Shown here: positions 31,672 to 43,315 of the stretch, piece by piece
Layout: every line of letters begins with the position of its first letter
Numbering within the stretch: position 1 is the first letter of the stretch
Source of the DNA: Saussurea involucrata
Taxonomy: Eukaryota; Streptophyta; Magnoliopsida; Asterales; Asteraceae
Assembly (NCBI GenBank): GCA_033807775.1
Contig: CM066313.1
Location: 91,211,484-91,275,483 of the forward strand
Reading direction: 5' to 3'
DNA length: 64,000 bases
Program-made: the position numbers and the translations under genes
The notes under the pieces: generated by a model
Database searches by the model: none
The model's input: only the letters and a program-made list of their open reading frames with translations
Told to the model about the DNA's origin: nothing

Positions 31672-32174
31672 GAATCTATTATGGAATCTCGTATAATAGG
31701 AAACGTGATGCGAGTCATGAATGCGGCACTGACTCAACAACAGGAGATGTTTATAAAAATGTCGAATGACCATATCGACGAGTCACAAAGACCAAAGGTG
31801 AATACTGGTACTGGAACTTCACCTGTTAATCCAAAATTGAATACTAAGAATAGAATGGATGAAGTTTTGTGGGAAATAAAGCTGAAATAACTCAAGTGGG
31901 AGGGAAAAGAAAGTGGGAGGCTCGATCAGAATCTTCCCAGAAATCAGAAACTTTTTCGAAGAATTATCGTTTTGAAACCCGTCGAGAACCCAATAAGATA
32001 TCAAGGGAATATTTTAAATGTGGAAAGAGTGGTCATCAAATAGAGATCTGTCCCATCCAAGGACCAACTTGCTATGAATGTAAGAAACCTGGTCATTTTC
32101 GGAGGGATTGCCCAAAGTTGAAAAATAGCAGGAATCAAGAGAAGAAATCCAACATCCCAAGATCAACAGGATGA

Positions 32175-33623
32175 ATGTTTCGTAGGACGGTGGAGGATGT
32201 TAAGGAATGAGTGGGTGTAGTTATGATACATTCTTTGTTAATATTATACAAGTGTGTATATTATGTAATGGTAGTACTAACTTGTCTTTTGTACTACAAT
32301 CTTTTGTTAAAAGTTAGTTATACCAGTTACTATTTTGGAAGATACTTTGCAAGTCGATCTAACAAATGAAAGTTTACAACCTTTGGAGATTCCTGAGTGA
32401 AATAGGATAATTTAACTATTATCTACTTATTTCGTTTAGTTAGCTGAGCGTGTACAAATTGGTAAGACTATTTTGACAACAATGGTTTCTTGAATCTAAG
32501 AGCCAAAAGGCAGTAGGTGATTTGAAAGTATATAAGAAAGTTAGAAAAGAGAAAAGGTGATGGAAAGGGAGACCTTGATGCAAATACGTAAAGAGGAAAG
32601 GAAAAGTAACAATGAACAAATTCTTCTGGAAAAAGGAAGAACGAAACTGTAAGCAAATAGGATATAAGTCGGGAGATGACGATGTTATACACATAAAAGA
32701 GTTTTTAGTATTGCACGATGAATTCGTGTCACTTGATTAGTAAGTTGAATTCCTCAGACGGAATTTTCTAGTGTTGTGATGTGTTCTTGGCAATGAACCG
32801 GTAGCAAGTGAAATATAATGTGGGTAGTCAAATCCCATTATTGATTTAAGTCATGAGAATAATTTCAATGGTGATGGTGACCCAACCCGACTCTAGACTA
32901 TTTTGTCTCCTAGTAACCGCGTCTTATTTCGATTGCGGATGGAAAACAGAGAATTGACAAGTGGGATTGATGAGGTGCGAGATTTGTCCCGAAAGAGTTG
33001 TTTAAGTGAAAAAGTTGTTTTAATTTAGACTTTGTGCTTAGTATTGTATGTTAAGTCTCATATGTAAATCAATGAGGTGATAACGGGTTTGCCGGTACGT
33101 TTAAGAATTTGATTTGTGTTGATATTATAGGATGGACATTGGTAAAAAAAAATTATGGTTATGATACCTTTGGGATGAATAAAATTATTTAAGGTTGTCT
33201 TGCATATAGACTTGAGAAAAATTAAGTCATGATATGATTATATTATAAGTTGATGTTGATATATTGGTTGGTGTGATCATCGTCTAATGAATATTTAAAG
33301 GGTGCCGTGATTTTTGTGGTATGATAATGCGATGAGATGTTCTTTCTGGTAAGTCAAGGTTGAAAAGCAAGTTCGATTAAGGTGTTAGTATTTATAGACC
33401 ATTAAAGATGAGTTCATTTTGTTTTGATTTAATATTGATGAAAATGTCATTCGATTTGTTAATAATGTTTGATATTTGATTAAGAACTTTGAATTGAAAT
33501 GTTATTATATTCCTCGAGTATGAAGAAAGGCCTATTAGTTTCATGTTATAGTTGAGCTTTTGTAGTGGTGCTAGAGCTTCAACGACACACTTATGGATAA
33601 CTTTGCCCGGTAGTGGGATTTGG
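32175..33623 (+). other. Non-coding remainder of F internal 1
   Basis: No convincing frame and no Ty3 domain. The equivalent stretch in internal 2 (36938-38386) is closely similar, so it has been copied as part of the element rather than being recent junk. Confidence 0.6.
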
Positions 33624-33782
33624 ATTAATAACCAAAGGAGACCGATAGAATTTTTAGGTCGTTTTCAAGTTGGGGAGCGAGTAATGTGAAAGGTATCTCC
33701 ATGGAAGCATCATCGAGGTGCTAATGTGACTTTAGAGTCGGAAGAAGATATGAAGATTAGATATCCTCACTTGTTAACCTAG
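33624..33782 (+). pseudogene. F integrase C-terminal relic, copy 1
   Basis: The frame reads INNQRRPIEFLGRFQVGERV, a stop (TGA 33687-33689), then KVSPWKHHRGANVTLESEED and MKIRYPHLLT. RRP.EF..GE.V..KVSPWK is the chromovirus/Ty3 integrase C-terminal block, and ...TLESEEDMKIRYPHL is the last block of the polyprotein; the usual ~70 residues between them are missing, so a deletion joined them. Copy 2 of the final block is at 38457-38546. This identifies F as a derivative of a chromovirus (Tekay/Del-like) element. Confidence 0.7.
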
Positions 33783-33824
33783 CTTTGATTTCGAGGACGA
33801 AATCATTTTCAAGTTGGAGAGTAT

Positions 33825-35904
33825 TATAACATCTCGATTTTTATATAAAGTGTTAAGATGGGTTTTATTGATAAACTTATGATTTATTATGTTGATAGAT
33901 TAATTTTAAAGTTTATCCCCGAATAAGTTTCGTTAATTGTTTTACGGAGTTATAAGTTAAGGGGTAAGCTTTAATTTTAATTTATAAGTTAAAGGGTGAA
34001 AGTTGCCATTTGAGGAAAGTTTGTGGTTTGGTTGGTTAAAATGGTGAAACCCATTTTATTCCACCGCCTCATTTGTTAGAAAGAGGCAAAAGTGAGATAA
34101 GTCTTCACTTTATCACTTTGTGTCTTGTGTGTGTGTGTTTTATTGGCAAAGAGAAAGAGAGAGAAAGAAGTAGAGAACGAGAAAAGAAAGAAAGGAAGAA
34201 GAAGAAAAGCTGGAAATTAAGGGCTTTGTTGGTGAGATTAAAGGTATGTATTCACACAAACCAATCCTCTTATGTTTATCAAGCTATATATTAGTTTAAG
34301 GATTGGGTTAGAATTTGGGTTATGATGTTTTTGAATATTAGGAGAAATCTGGGTTTATGTTTATGTTCTACTGGTAGTATAAGGCATATCTGCAAATTTA
34401 TAGATGCTTGCATAGCTTAAAAGTATCAATTTGGACTTAATTACGTTTTCAGTTGGTTGAGAGAATGATGAACACAGTTAGCTGCGATAAGTTTGATAGT
34501 TGCGATAGTTATGAATGTCTCAACTTTGAGTTGCGACAAGATTGATCATATCGCAATCGTTGGTTGCGATAAGTAGTATATCGCAACAGTTGGTTGCGAT
34601 AAGATAGGGATATCGCAATAGTGGGTTGCGATAAGAACTGTGTCACAAGTAGTAGGTTGCGACAAGTGTTATCGCAATTAGTGGGTTGCGATAAGTGACG
34701 AGAATGTTGGGTTATTTAGGATTCTAAGTCTTTTAAGAGTTCTATTCAGTAGATTAATACCAGTACAACGTGTATTTGGGTATTTCAGATCTTTTGTGAA
34801 GTTGGTGACATAAATTCTTACAGCTTTAAGAGATAAAGTAAAAGTGACATTACTACTGTCAGGTGAGTTCATTCTTACCTCACCCTTTTATAATGTTTTT
34901 AAATTATGGTAAGGTATATTTTATAATGAATTGTTTTTGGATGGATTTTGAATGAATGATTTTATGAAGTAAAATCGGTTATCTTAAATTGATGATTTTT
35001 ATTTATTTCATTAACGTTATTTGAAAATGATTTATATTTAGCAATAACCCGCACAAGTACAAATAAGTGTAATGGATCCATAGACACAAGTTTTTATATG
35101 AACACATGGAATAGGCGTGGACTAATCGTAATTCCAGTGTGTAGGATAAACGTGGAATTGATGTGGACTAATCGTAATTCCCATTTAGGTGAGATAAGGA
35201 ATTGATGTGGATTAATCGTAATTCCTATTTCATATTGATGAGAAATCGTGGAATTGATGTGGACTAATCGTGATTCCCGATTTCTAAGGAAGAATTGAGA
35301 TTGACATGGCATAATTGTAATCTCTACTTCCTTTCCAAGAAATGGACATGTGTAATTGTGATTTCTTGAATATGAGCATTAATCTAGAATCCGTGGAGAT
35401 TCGTAGTGGGCTCTTGAACGTGATATCATGACTGACTTGGTGTTAGTCATATTCATGGAATCGTGTATAATCCCATCACCGTAAGATGTATTTACAAAGT
35501 GGTAAGAAAGATGGTAAACCAGGTTTGTTATGCCTTGTTTACATTGATTTTAAAAGTATTATTTTGAAACCGAATGTTCTCACTAGGCGTTAGCCTAATC
35601 GTTTCAAAATATGTTTTCTTATCAGGTACTAGCTCGGGAAAGTAAAGGGCTGTGGGAAGAGTGCTTTTGAGTATATACTTTTGGAGGTGTTAGCCTTTGT
35701 GAGGAGTTTTTGGTAAATTCTATATAACCAGTTTAATCTGATCTTAGTTGACAGGATTAGATTAATAGGCTATTTTAAACTTACATTGGTGTATATATGA
35801 ATCCTCAAGGTTAATTCTCTGTTATATATAAGTAGTGGAAGATTTACGTTTAATCCTTGTTACAAATCGAGGTTTAAATTAGCCCTGATTTTATGGGTGT
35901 TACA
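33825..35904 (+). repeat. LTR2 of F (shared middle LTR)
   Basis: 2080 bp, starting TATAAC (TG lost to TA) and ending GTTACA, followed by a primer site. It includes the region missing from LTR1. Confidence 0.9.
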
Positions 35905-36253
35905 ATATGGTATCAGAGTATTAGTTTAAGCGAACTAGGTATGCTAGTGAGATACCTAGACTTAAGCTGAGATGAATTAAGTTATGATTTGTGAGATTGG
36001 GTAGAAATAGTAAGATGGGATAATCTTAGAGTCGATGAAAATACGTGAATTAAGAATTATGATGATAGTAACGAGGATTCTTATGTACAGTATGTTCATA
36101 ATTGCAATTAGCTACTGGTATTATGAATATATTGTTACGTAAGCATACTTGTTTATAATTACTATAGTGGTTAACCAACGTTAAGTACATTTCTTTGTGT
36201 TTAAGTTGTGAATAATCATTTCTTATGATTATCTGTTGTGCTATCAGAATACG

Positions 36254-36937
36254 ATGGTTAATACACCAAATAGGTCTTCTACTTCTTCGGAGGGTCGTGT
36301 GGCAAATGAAATTGTGGAAGGTCAACCTGAAAAAGGTGAAGTTAATGAAAATCCATCAAGGCTACCTAATTTGGGAGAGGAAGGAAGTCAAACACATCGA
36401 CCTAATGTCAGTACTTCTGATCCGGTGATGACAGAATCTATTATGGAATCTCGTATAATGGGAAACGTGATGCGAGTCATGAATGCGACACTGACTCAAC
36501 AACAAGAGATGTTTATAAAAATGTTGAATGACCGTATCGACGAGTCACAAAGACCAAAGGTGAGTACTGGTACTGGAACTTCACCTATTAATCCAAAATT
36601 GAATACTAATAATAGAATGGATGAAGTTTTTGTGGGAAATAAAGCTGTAATAACTCAAGTGGGAGGGAAAAGAAAGTGGGAGGCTCGATCAGAATCTTCC
36701 TAGAAATCGGAAACCTTTTCGAAGAATTATCGTTTTGAAACCCGTCGGGAACCCAATAAGATATCAAGGGAATGTTTTAAATGTGGAAAGAGTGGTCATC
36801 AAATAAAGATCTGTCCCATCCAAGGACCAACTTGCTATGAATGTAAGAAACCTGGTCATTTTCGGAGGGATTGCCCAAAGTTGAAAAATAGTGGGAATCA
36901 AGAGAAGAAATCCAACATCCCAAGATCAACAGGATGA
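36254..36937 (+). pseudogene. F mini-gag, copy 2
   Basis: Starts MVNTPNRSSTSSEGRVANEI and runs to a TGA at 36935-36937, with one in-frame TAG at about 36702 (SESS*KSETF; copy 1 has CAG there). Two intact zinc knuckles close the protein: CFKCGKSGHQIKIC and CYECKKPGHFRRDC. About 228 residues with no central gag domain. It differs from copy 1 in that both knuckles are complete and the frame is unshifted, so the two copies decay independently. Confidence 0.7.
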
Positions 36938-38456
36938 ATGTTTCGTAGGACGGTGGAGGATGTAAAGGAATGAGTGGGTGTAGTTATGATACATTCCTTG
37001 TTAATATTATACAAGTGTGTATATTATGTAATGGTAGTACTAACTTGTCTTTTGTACTACAATCTTTTGTTAAAAGTTAGTTATACCAATTACTATTTTG
37101 GAAGATACTTTGCAAGTTGATCTAACAAATGAAAGTTTACAACCTTTGGAGATTCCTTAGTGAAAGTAGGATAATTTAACCATTATCTATTTATTTCGTT
37201 TAGTTAGCTGAACGTGTACAATTTGGTAAGACTATTTTGACAACAATGGTTTCTTGAATCTAAGAGCCAAAAGGCAGTAGGTGATTTGAAAGTATATAAG
37301 AAAGTTAGAAAAGAGAAAAGGTGACGGAAAGGGAGACCTTGATGCAAAGACGTAAAGAGGAAAGGAAAAGTAACAATGAACGGATTCTTCTGGAAAAAGG
37401 AAGAACGGAATTGTTAGCAGATAGGATATAAGTCGGGAGATGACGATGTTATACACATAAAAGAGTTTTTAGTATTGCACGATGAATTCGTGTCACTCGA
37501 TTAGTAAGTTGAATTCCTCAGACGGAATTTTCTAGTGTTGTGATGTGTTCATGGCAATGAACCGGTAGCAAGTGAAAGATAATGTGGGTAGTCAAATCCC
37601 ATTATTGATTTAAGTCATGAGAATAATTTCAATGGTGATGGTGACCCAACCCGATTCTAGACTAGTTTGTCTCCTAGTAACCGCGTCTTATTTCGATTGC
37701 GGATGGAAAACAGAGATTGGACAAGTGGGATTGATGAGGTGCGAGATATGACCCGAAAGAGTTGTTTAAGTGAAAGAGTTGTTTTAATTTAGACGTTGTG
37801 CTTAGTATTGTATGTTAAGTCTCATGTGTAAATCAATGAGGTGATAACGGGTTTGCCGGTACGTTTAAGAATTTGATTTGTGTTGATATTATAAGATGGA
37901 CATTGGTAAAAAAAAATTATGGTTATGATACCTTTGGGATGAATAAAACTATTTAAGGTTGTCTTTCATATAGACTTGAGAAAAATTAAGTCATGATATG
38001 ATTATATTATAAGTTGATGTTGATATATTGGTTGGTGTGATCATCGTCTAATGAATATTTAAAGGGTGCCATGATTTTTGTGGTATGATATTGCGATGAG
38101 ATGTTCTTTCTGGTAAGTCAAGGTTGAAAAGTAAGTTTGATTAAGGTGTCAGTATTTATAGAACATTAAAGATGAGTTTATTTTGTTTTGATTGAATATT
38201 GATGAAAATGTCATTGGATTTGTTAATAATGTTTGATATTTGATTAAGAACTTTGAATTGAAATGTTATTATATTCCTCGAGAATGAAGAAAGGCCTCTT
38301 AGTGTCATGTTATAGTTGAGCTTTTGTAGTGGTGTTAGAGCTTCAACGGCACACTTATGGATAACTTTGCCCGGTAGTGGGATTTCGATTAATAACCAAA
38401 GGAGACCGACATAATTTTTAGGTCGTTTTCAAGTTGGGGAGCGAGTAATGTGAAAG
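36938..38456 (+). other. Non-coding remainder of F internal 2
   Basis: Closely similar to 32175-33692, no gene recognised. The integrase C-terminal block follows. Confidence 0.6.
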
Positions 38457-38546
38457 GTATCTCCATGGAAGCATCATCGAGATGCTAATGTGACTTTAGA
38501 GTCGGAAGAGGATATGAAGATTAGATATCCTCACTTGTTAACCTAG
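38457..38546 (+). pseudogene. F integrase C-terminal relic, copy 2
   Basis: The frame VSPWKHHR(D)ANVTLESEEDMKI...HLLT ends at TAG 38544-38546, followed by a purine-rich CAAGTTGGGGAG tract and LTR3 at 38589. Confidence 0.65.
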
Positions 38547-40396
38547 CTTTGATTTCGAGGACGAAATCATTTTCAAGTTGGGGAGTATTGTAACATCTGG
38601 ATTTTTGTATAAAGTGTTAAAATGGGTTTTGTTGAAAAACTTATGATTTATTATGTTGATAGATTAATTTTAAAGTTTATCCCCGAATAAGTTTCGTTAA
38701 TTGTTTTACGGAGTTATAAGTTAAGGGGTAAGCTTTAATTTTAATTTATAAGTTAAAGGGTGAAAGTTGCCATTTGTGGAAAGTTTGGGGTTTGGTTGGT
38801 TAAAATGGTGAAACCCATTTTATTCCACCGCCTCATTTGTTAGAAAGAGGCAAAAGTGAGATAAGTCTTCACTTTATCACTTTGTGCTTGTGTGTGTGTG
38901 TTTTATCGGCAAAGAGAAAGAGAGAGAAAGAAGTAGAGAACGAGAAAAGAAAGAAAGGAAGAAGAAGAAAAGGTGGAAATTAAGGGCTTTGTTGGTGAGA
39001 TTAAAGGTATGTATTCACACAAACCAATCCTCTTATGTTTATCAATCTATATATTAGTTTAAGGATTGGGTTAGAATTTGGGTTATGATGTTTTTGAATA
39101 TTATGAGAAATCTGGGTTTATGCTTATGTTCTACCGGTAGTATAAGGCATATCTGCAAATTTATAGATGCATGCATAGCTTAAAAGTATCAATTTGGACT
39201 TAATTACGTTTTCAGTTGGTTGAGACAATGATGAACACAGTTAGCTGCGATAAGTTTGATAGTTGCGATAGTTATGAATGTCGCAACTTTGAGTTGCGAC
39301 AAGATTGATCATATCGCAATCGTTGGTTGCGATAAGTAGTATATCACAACAGTTGGTTGCGATAAGATGGGGATATCGCAATAGTGGGTTGCGATAAGAA
39401 CTTTGTCGCAAGTAGTAGGTTGCGACAAGTGTTATCACAATTAGTGGGTTGCGATAAGTGACGAGAATGTTGGGTTATTTAGGATTCTTAGTCTTTTAAG
39501 AGTTCTATTCAGTAGATTAATACCAGTACAATGTGTATTTGGGTATTTCAGATATTTTGTGAAGTTGGTGACGGAAATTCTTACAGCTTTAAGAGATAAA
39601 GTAAAAGTTACATTACTGCTGTCAGGTGAGTTCATTCTTACCTTACCCTTTTATAATGTTTTTAAATTATGGTAAGGTATATTTTATAATGAACTGTTTT
39701 TGGATGGATTTTGAATGAATGATTTTATGAAGTAAAATCGGTTATCTTAAATTGATGGTTTTGCTTAATTTCATTAACGTTATTTGAAAATGATTTATAT
39801 TAAGCAATAACCCGCATGAGTACAAATAAGTGTAATGGATCCATAGGCACAAGTTTTTATATGAACACATGGAATAGGCGTGGACTAATCGTAATTCCAG
39901 TGTGTAGGATAAACGTGGAATTGATGTGGACTAATCGTAATTCCCGTTTAGGTGAGACAAGGAATTGATGTGGATTAATCGTAATTCCTATTTCATATTG
40001 ATGAGAAATCGTGGAATTGATGTGGACTAATCGTGATTCCCGATTTCTAAGGAAGAATAGAGATTGACATGATATAATTGTAATCTCTACTTCCTTTCCA
40101 AGAAATGGACATGTGTAATTGTGATTTCTTGGATATGAGCATTAAACTAGAATCCGTGTAGATTCATAGTGGGCTCTTGAACGTGATATCATGACTGACT
40201 TGGTGTTAGTCATATTCATGGAATCGGGTATAATCCCGTCACCGTAAGATGTATTTACAAAGTGGTAAGAAAGATGGTAAAGCAGGTTTGTTATGCCTTG
40301 TTTACATTGATTTTAAAAGTATTATTTTGAAACCGAATGTTCTCACTAGGCGTTAGCCTAATCGTTTCAAAATATGTTCTCGTATTAGGTACTAGC

Positions 40397-40454
40397 TGTA
40401 ATAACCGGGTTTCTTTTATTTATATTTTGGTTCGATAAATAAAATTGTGATAAA
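40397..40454 (+). repeat. First-LTR stub of H
   Basis: Matches the first 58 bp of LTR-b, then switches within TAAA to internal sequence (ATTAATAGTCAGG, as at 44039), so almost the whole first LTR was lost in a microhomology-sized deletion. Confidence 0.8.
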
Positions 40455-41494
40455 ATTAATAGTCAGGTGGTGACTGTGAGGTTGGAAAATCTAAGCGTGT
40501 GGGGAAGTACCGGTACAGTAGGTTGTTTCAAATGTAAGGAACTTGATGGCCTGGTGTGTGCATAGATGATCATAAGGATTGAACCTCTAGTGTGTGGGGT
40601 TGTGGGGATAAGATGGCGACAACTTATAAATTGTAAGCATATGAGGCATGGTGGTGATGTTTTGCTGTGAGGTTAAGTGATGGACTAGTGTCGATATGGG
40701 GTGAGCATAAGTGGAGATCCTTGCTCGAGATTTGTTTTTAAGTTGTTCATTTGTGGCAAAATTGTGTGTGGTGATGCATGGATGTCTAAGTGGCGCGTGG
40801 TATGGTTACCCGAGAATAAAAGAATGGAGTGGCAGTTGGTGGCTAGCTAAGAAGGAATTGTGTGATCTTGGATTGGTTGGTTAGGGTGTCGTAGAAGATA
40901 CGAAATCTTTGGGAATGTTTAGCTAGTAGTTGTATGTAAAAGAAATGCAAAGGAGTAAGTTAATATTGTTTGGGAATGAGGAGTGTGTGGTCGCTTCGAG
41001 TATTGAGAGTGATTTCGGATTGACTTGGATGAATTTCTCGTATGAGAAGTGGTGGAACAGGTGGTTAGGCATAGTAACCGTTAAAATTGCGTATATGTAG
41101 TGGTCATTGTTGGATGAGGAATGTTCCATGCTAGCCTAAGGTTATTGGGACGGTAGATTGGAATAAGTGAGTAAGCGTGAAGTAGAAAGTGTGACATGTG
41201 GCACGGAAAGTAGGAAGCAATGTTCCAGAACATCAACGTCAGTGCATGGACTTCTAGTGGGAATATGAGGAAGAGGAGTTGTGTGTATGTGACCGGCTTA
41301 AGAGTTGAGGAAGCTAGCCTGTGTGATTGGTCAAAAGTGTGTATCTTCTAGTGAGCCGTTCTTTGGAAGCGTGTTTTATGTTTGAGAAGTAAGTGGAAGA
41401 AAGTAGTCGAACGTAGTGCTCAGGGTGAGGAACCGTGTGGCTCGTTTGGCGAGGATGGAATTCCGGGGACGGAAATCTTTTGAGGGGAGGATAT
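40455..41494 (+). other. Partial internal domain of H
   Basis: Nearly identical to 44035-45070. No coding potential recognised. It ends with a purine-rich tract (TTTTGAGGGGAGGATAT) before LTR-b. Confidence 0.7.
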
Positions 41495-41621
41495 TGTAAT
41501 AACCGGGTTTCTTTTATTTATATTTTGGTTCGATAAATAAAATTGTGATAAAGTTTCGAAGTTAAGGAAGTTGTGTGGTCTAAGTGTGAAGAAATTAAAG
41601 TTTGGTGTTTTATGAGAAAAG

Positions 41622-41630
41622 TATAAAAGG
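41622..41630 (+). promoter_or_regulatory. TATA box of H LTR
   Basis: TATAAAAGG, followed about 40 bp later by the GT-repeat and GA-rich leader. The strongest TATA match among the Ty3-type LTRs here. Confidence 0.6.
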
Positions 41631-41667
41631 AAGGGAAAAACCCTAATTCTTTCATTCTAGCAATCTT

Positions 41668-41698
<31 letters not shown>

Positions 41699-42028
41699 TG
41701 GCGGTTAAGAGAGGGAGCAAGAGAAGAGATTATTGGCAAATTGGAGAAGAGGAAGAAATCTTGGCAGCTGAATCCTTGATTTAACCAGTAGAAATATTCA
41801 GGTATATAATAATCTGTCTTCTCCTTTAAGTTTTATGAAATGTATTGGGTTTTTGAGGAGAAACTTGGTTTCTATGGAATTTCTTGTGGTTTCCTCTTTA
41901 ACTTGTTAAGAAAGGGTAAGAAAGGGTTATTGTGTTAGTCATCGACCCATAGTTGCTATATGGAAGTGTTGGGAGGATTAGGACAAGAAATGTTTGATTT
42001 TCCTGCATTTTTGTGTTTATTCGTCGCG

Positions 42029-42263
42029 TCCGGAAACCTTCAGATCAGGATAGTGTCAGGACGTTTTGGTGGGGTCTGGATGAGGTGTGGTGTCCGGATG
42101 TGTCTTCTGTCCGGGTAAGTTGTGGTGGTGGTTTCCGGTAGTTAACCGGAAACCCTTGAGAACCCGGAAGTGTCCGGATTGTCCGTCCGGATAGTTCAGG
42201 ACGTCCGGAAAGTTAAGGTTGTCCGGGTAGTTTGGTTGTGTGGATAAATCTTCCGGGCAGTGT
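42029..42263 (+). repeat. TCCGGA words in H LTR-b
   Basis: TCCGGA/TCCGGG/TCTGGA at about 42029, 42075, 42093, 42110, 42173, 42186, 42204, 42222 and 42257, partly at 18-bp spacing (42075-42093; 42186-42204-42222), plus an inverted pair TTTCCGGTAGTTAACCGGAAA at 42132. Same word as in E. A second copy is at about 46580-46810. Confidence 0.8.
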
Positions 42264-42767
42264 TTGTGTGACCCTGTAGTGCAGTCTGTTAGGCCGAGGT
42301 GTTACCCATGTGAGTATGTAATTCGATCAAATGACTTATCGAAGTAGTGTGTATCCTTATAGGTGCAGTTGAAGGGAGCATCCATCTAGTAAGAGGATTA
42401 AGCAGGACGTCAGGTGAGTCTTTCTGAACCTAAATTTTATACAAGTGTGTGGTTGATGATTTTTATCTAATTGTGAGTTTTCCAACTGTTTTATTAAAAA
42501 GTGAAGACTAAGTGTGTGGCACGGTTATCATTTAAACGGTGTGCTTTTCAATTATTATTTTTTTATTGAAAAATGACGAGTCAGTGTGTGGTGTGGTTAT
42601 TATGTAACAATGTGCTTTTCAACTGCTTTTATTTCAAGGAAAGGTATAAAGGTCTGATTTATATGTGTGATTTAAATGTGTGTGACCATGCTCTGGCTTT
42701 TGTGTGAAATGGGGGTGTGTCCCATGATTAGTATATATATATATATATATGAATTCGTTTCATATAT

Positions 42768-42893
42768 GGGCGGTGTGTGCCCGATTACGCTGTCACGGTG
42801 TGGGTGACATGGGCGGTGTGTGCCCGATTGCGTTGTCACGGTGTGGGTGACATGGGCGGTGTGTGCCCGATTGCGCTGTCACGGTGTGTGTGA
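42768..42893 (+). repeat. 43-bp tandem repeat, three units, in H LTR-b
   Basis: Units begin GGGCGGTGTGTGCCCGATT at 42768, 42811 and 42854, exactly 43 bp apart; each contains GTCACGGTGTGGGTGAC, an inverted repeat. In LTR-c the units start at 47331, 47374 and 47417. Confidence 0.92.
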
Positions 42894-43030
42894 CTCTAGC
42901 GCATGCCAGTAGCATGTGTCAATGTGTGCATATCAATTTTGTGTGATTGTTATGATTTATACAAACTCTTTCATAACTGATTTTTATAAACTGTGAGATT
43001 TTGATGTGACTTGGTGTGGAGGGAACTCAC

Positions 43031-43046
43031 TAGACCTCATGGTCTA
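43031..43046 (+). promoter_or_regulatory. TAGACC stem-loop in H LTR-b
   Basis: TAGACC-TCAT-GGTCTA, perfect stem, after CTCAC and before ACCCTCG. The LTR-c copy (47594-47609) has GGCCTA, one mismatch. Confidence 0.65.
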
Positions 43047-43315
43047 ACCCTCGTTTTTCAAAACTAAAACCTTTTTTAGGTAAGCAGTAGTCAAGAGCAA
43101 GTTTAGAGATTTGGCAGGACGTGGGCGGAGCTCGTGTTTAGAAGAAATAGAAGAACTTCCTTTTATGTCTAGTTAGACTTTCTCAGCTGTATTTAGGGTT
43201 GTTTCCGCAAACCTTTTGTTGTAAGTGTGGTTAGTGTGACCATGTTGAGCCGTTTATGGCGTTATGAATTAAAGAAGTAGCTTGTAGCTTGTACGTTATG
43301 TTTTGGGTTGTTACA

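Larger units (their letters stand above)
23387..32174 (+). pseudogene. F mini-gag, copy 1, split by Copia G
   Basis: Coding runs 23387-23571 (MVNTPNRSSTSSEGRVANE...) and, after Copia G, 31677-32174. It has an N-terminal disordered part, a helical TQQQEMFIKM segment and a double zinc knuckle at the C-terminus (GKSGHQIEICPIQGPTCYEC, then KKPGHFRRDC). The first knuckle has lost its first Cys (SREYFKC, where copy 2 has SRECFKC), and a one-base deletion near 31867 shifts the frame. It lacks the usual central gag domain, so it is an internal-deletion product of a chromovirus-like gag. Confidence 0.65.
41802..43079 (+). other. Candidate two-intron module in H LTR-b
   Basis: Donor ATTCAG|GTATATAAT at 41802, acceptor CCTTATAG ending 42362, exon 42363-42413 (51 nt, ending GACGTCAG), donor GTGAGTCTTT at 42414 and acceptor CTTTTTTAG ending 43079. 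Intron A (561 nt) carries TCCGGA words and intron B (666 nt) the 43-bp array and stem-loop. Predicted from consensus and from correspondence with E and F. Confidence 0.45.
41495..43315 (+). repeat. LTR-b of H, complete
   Basis: 1821 bp, TGTAATAACC...GTTACA. Order of signals: TATA box, (GT)14 at 41671-41698, GA-rich leader, donor, TCCGGA array, acceptor, short exon, GTGAGT donor, 43-bp array, TAGACC stem-loop, acceptor. Confidence 0.88.

Noticed and set aside
13059..42893. All LTR arrays having periods that are multiples of the DNA helical repeat
   Set aside because: 21, 31 and 43 bp fit roughly, but the 18-bp TCCGGA arrays and the 36-bp repeat of Copia I do not, so no general rule is claimed.
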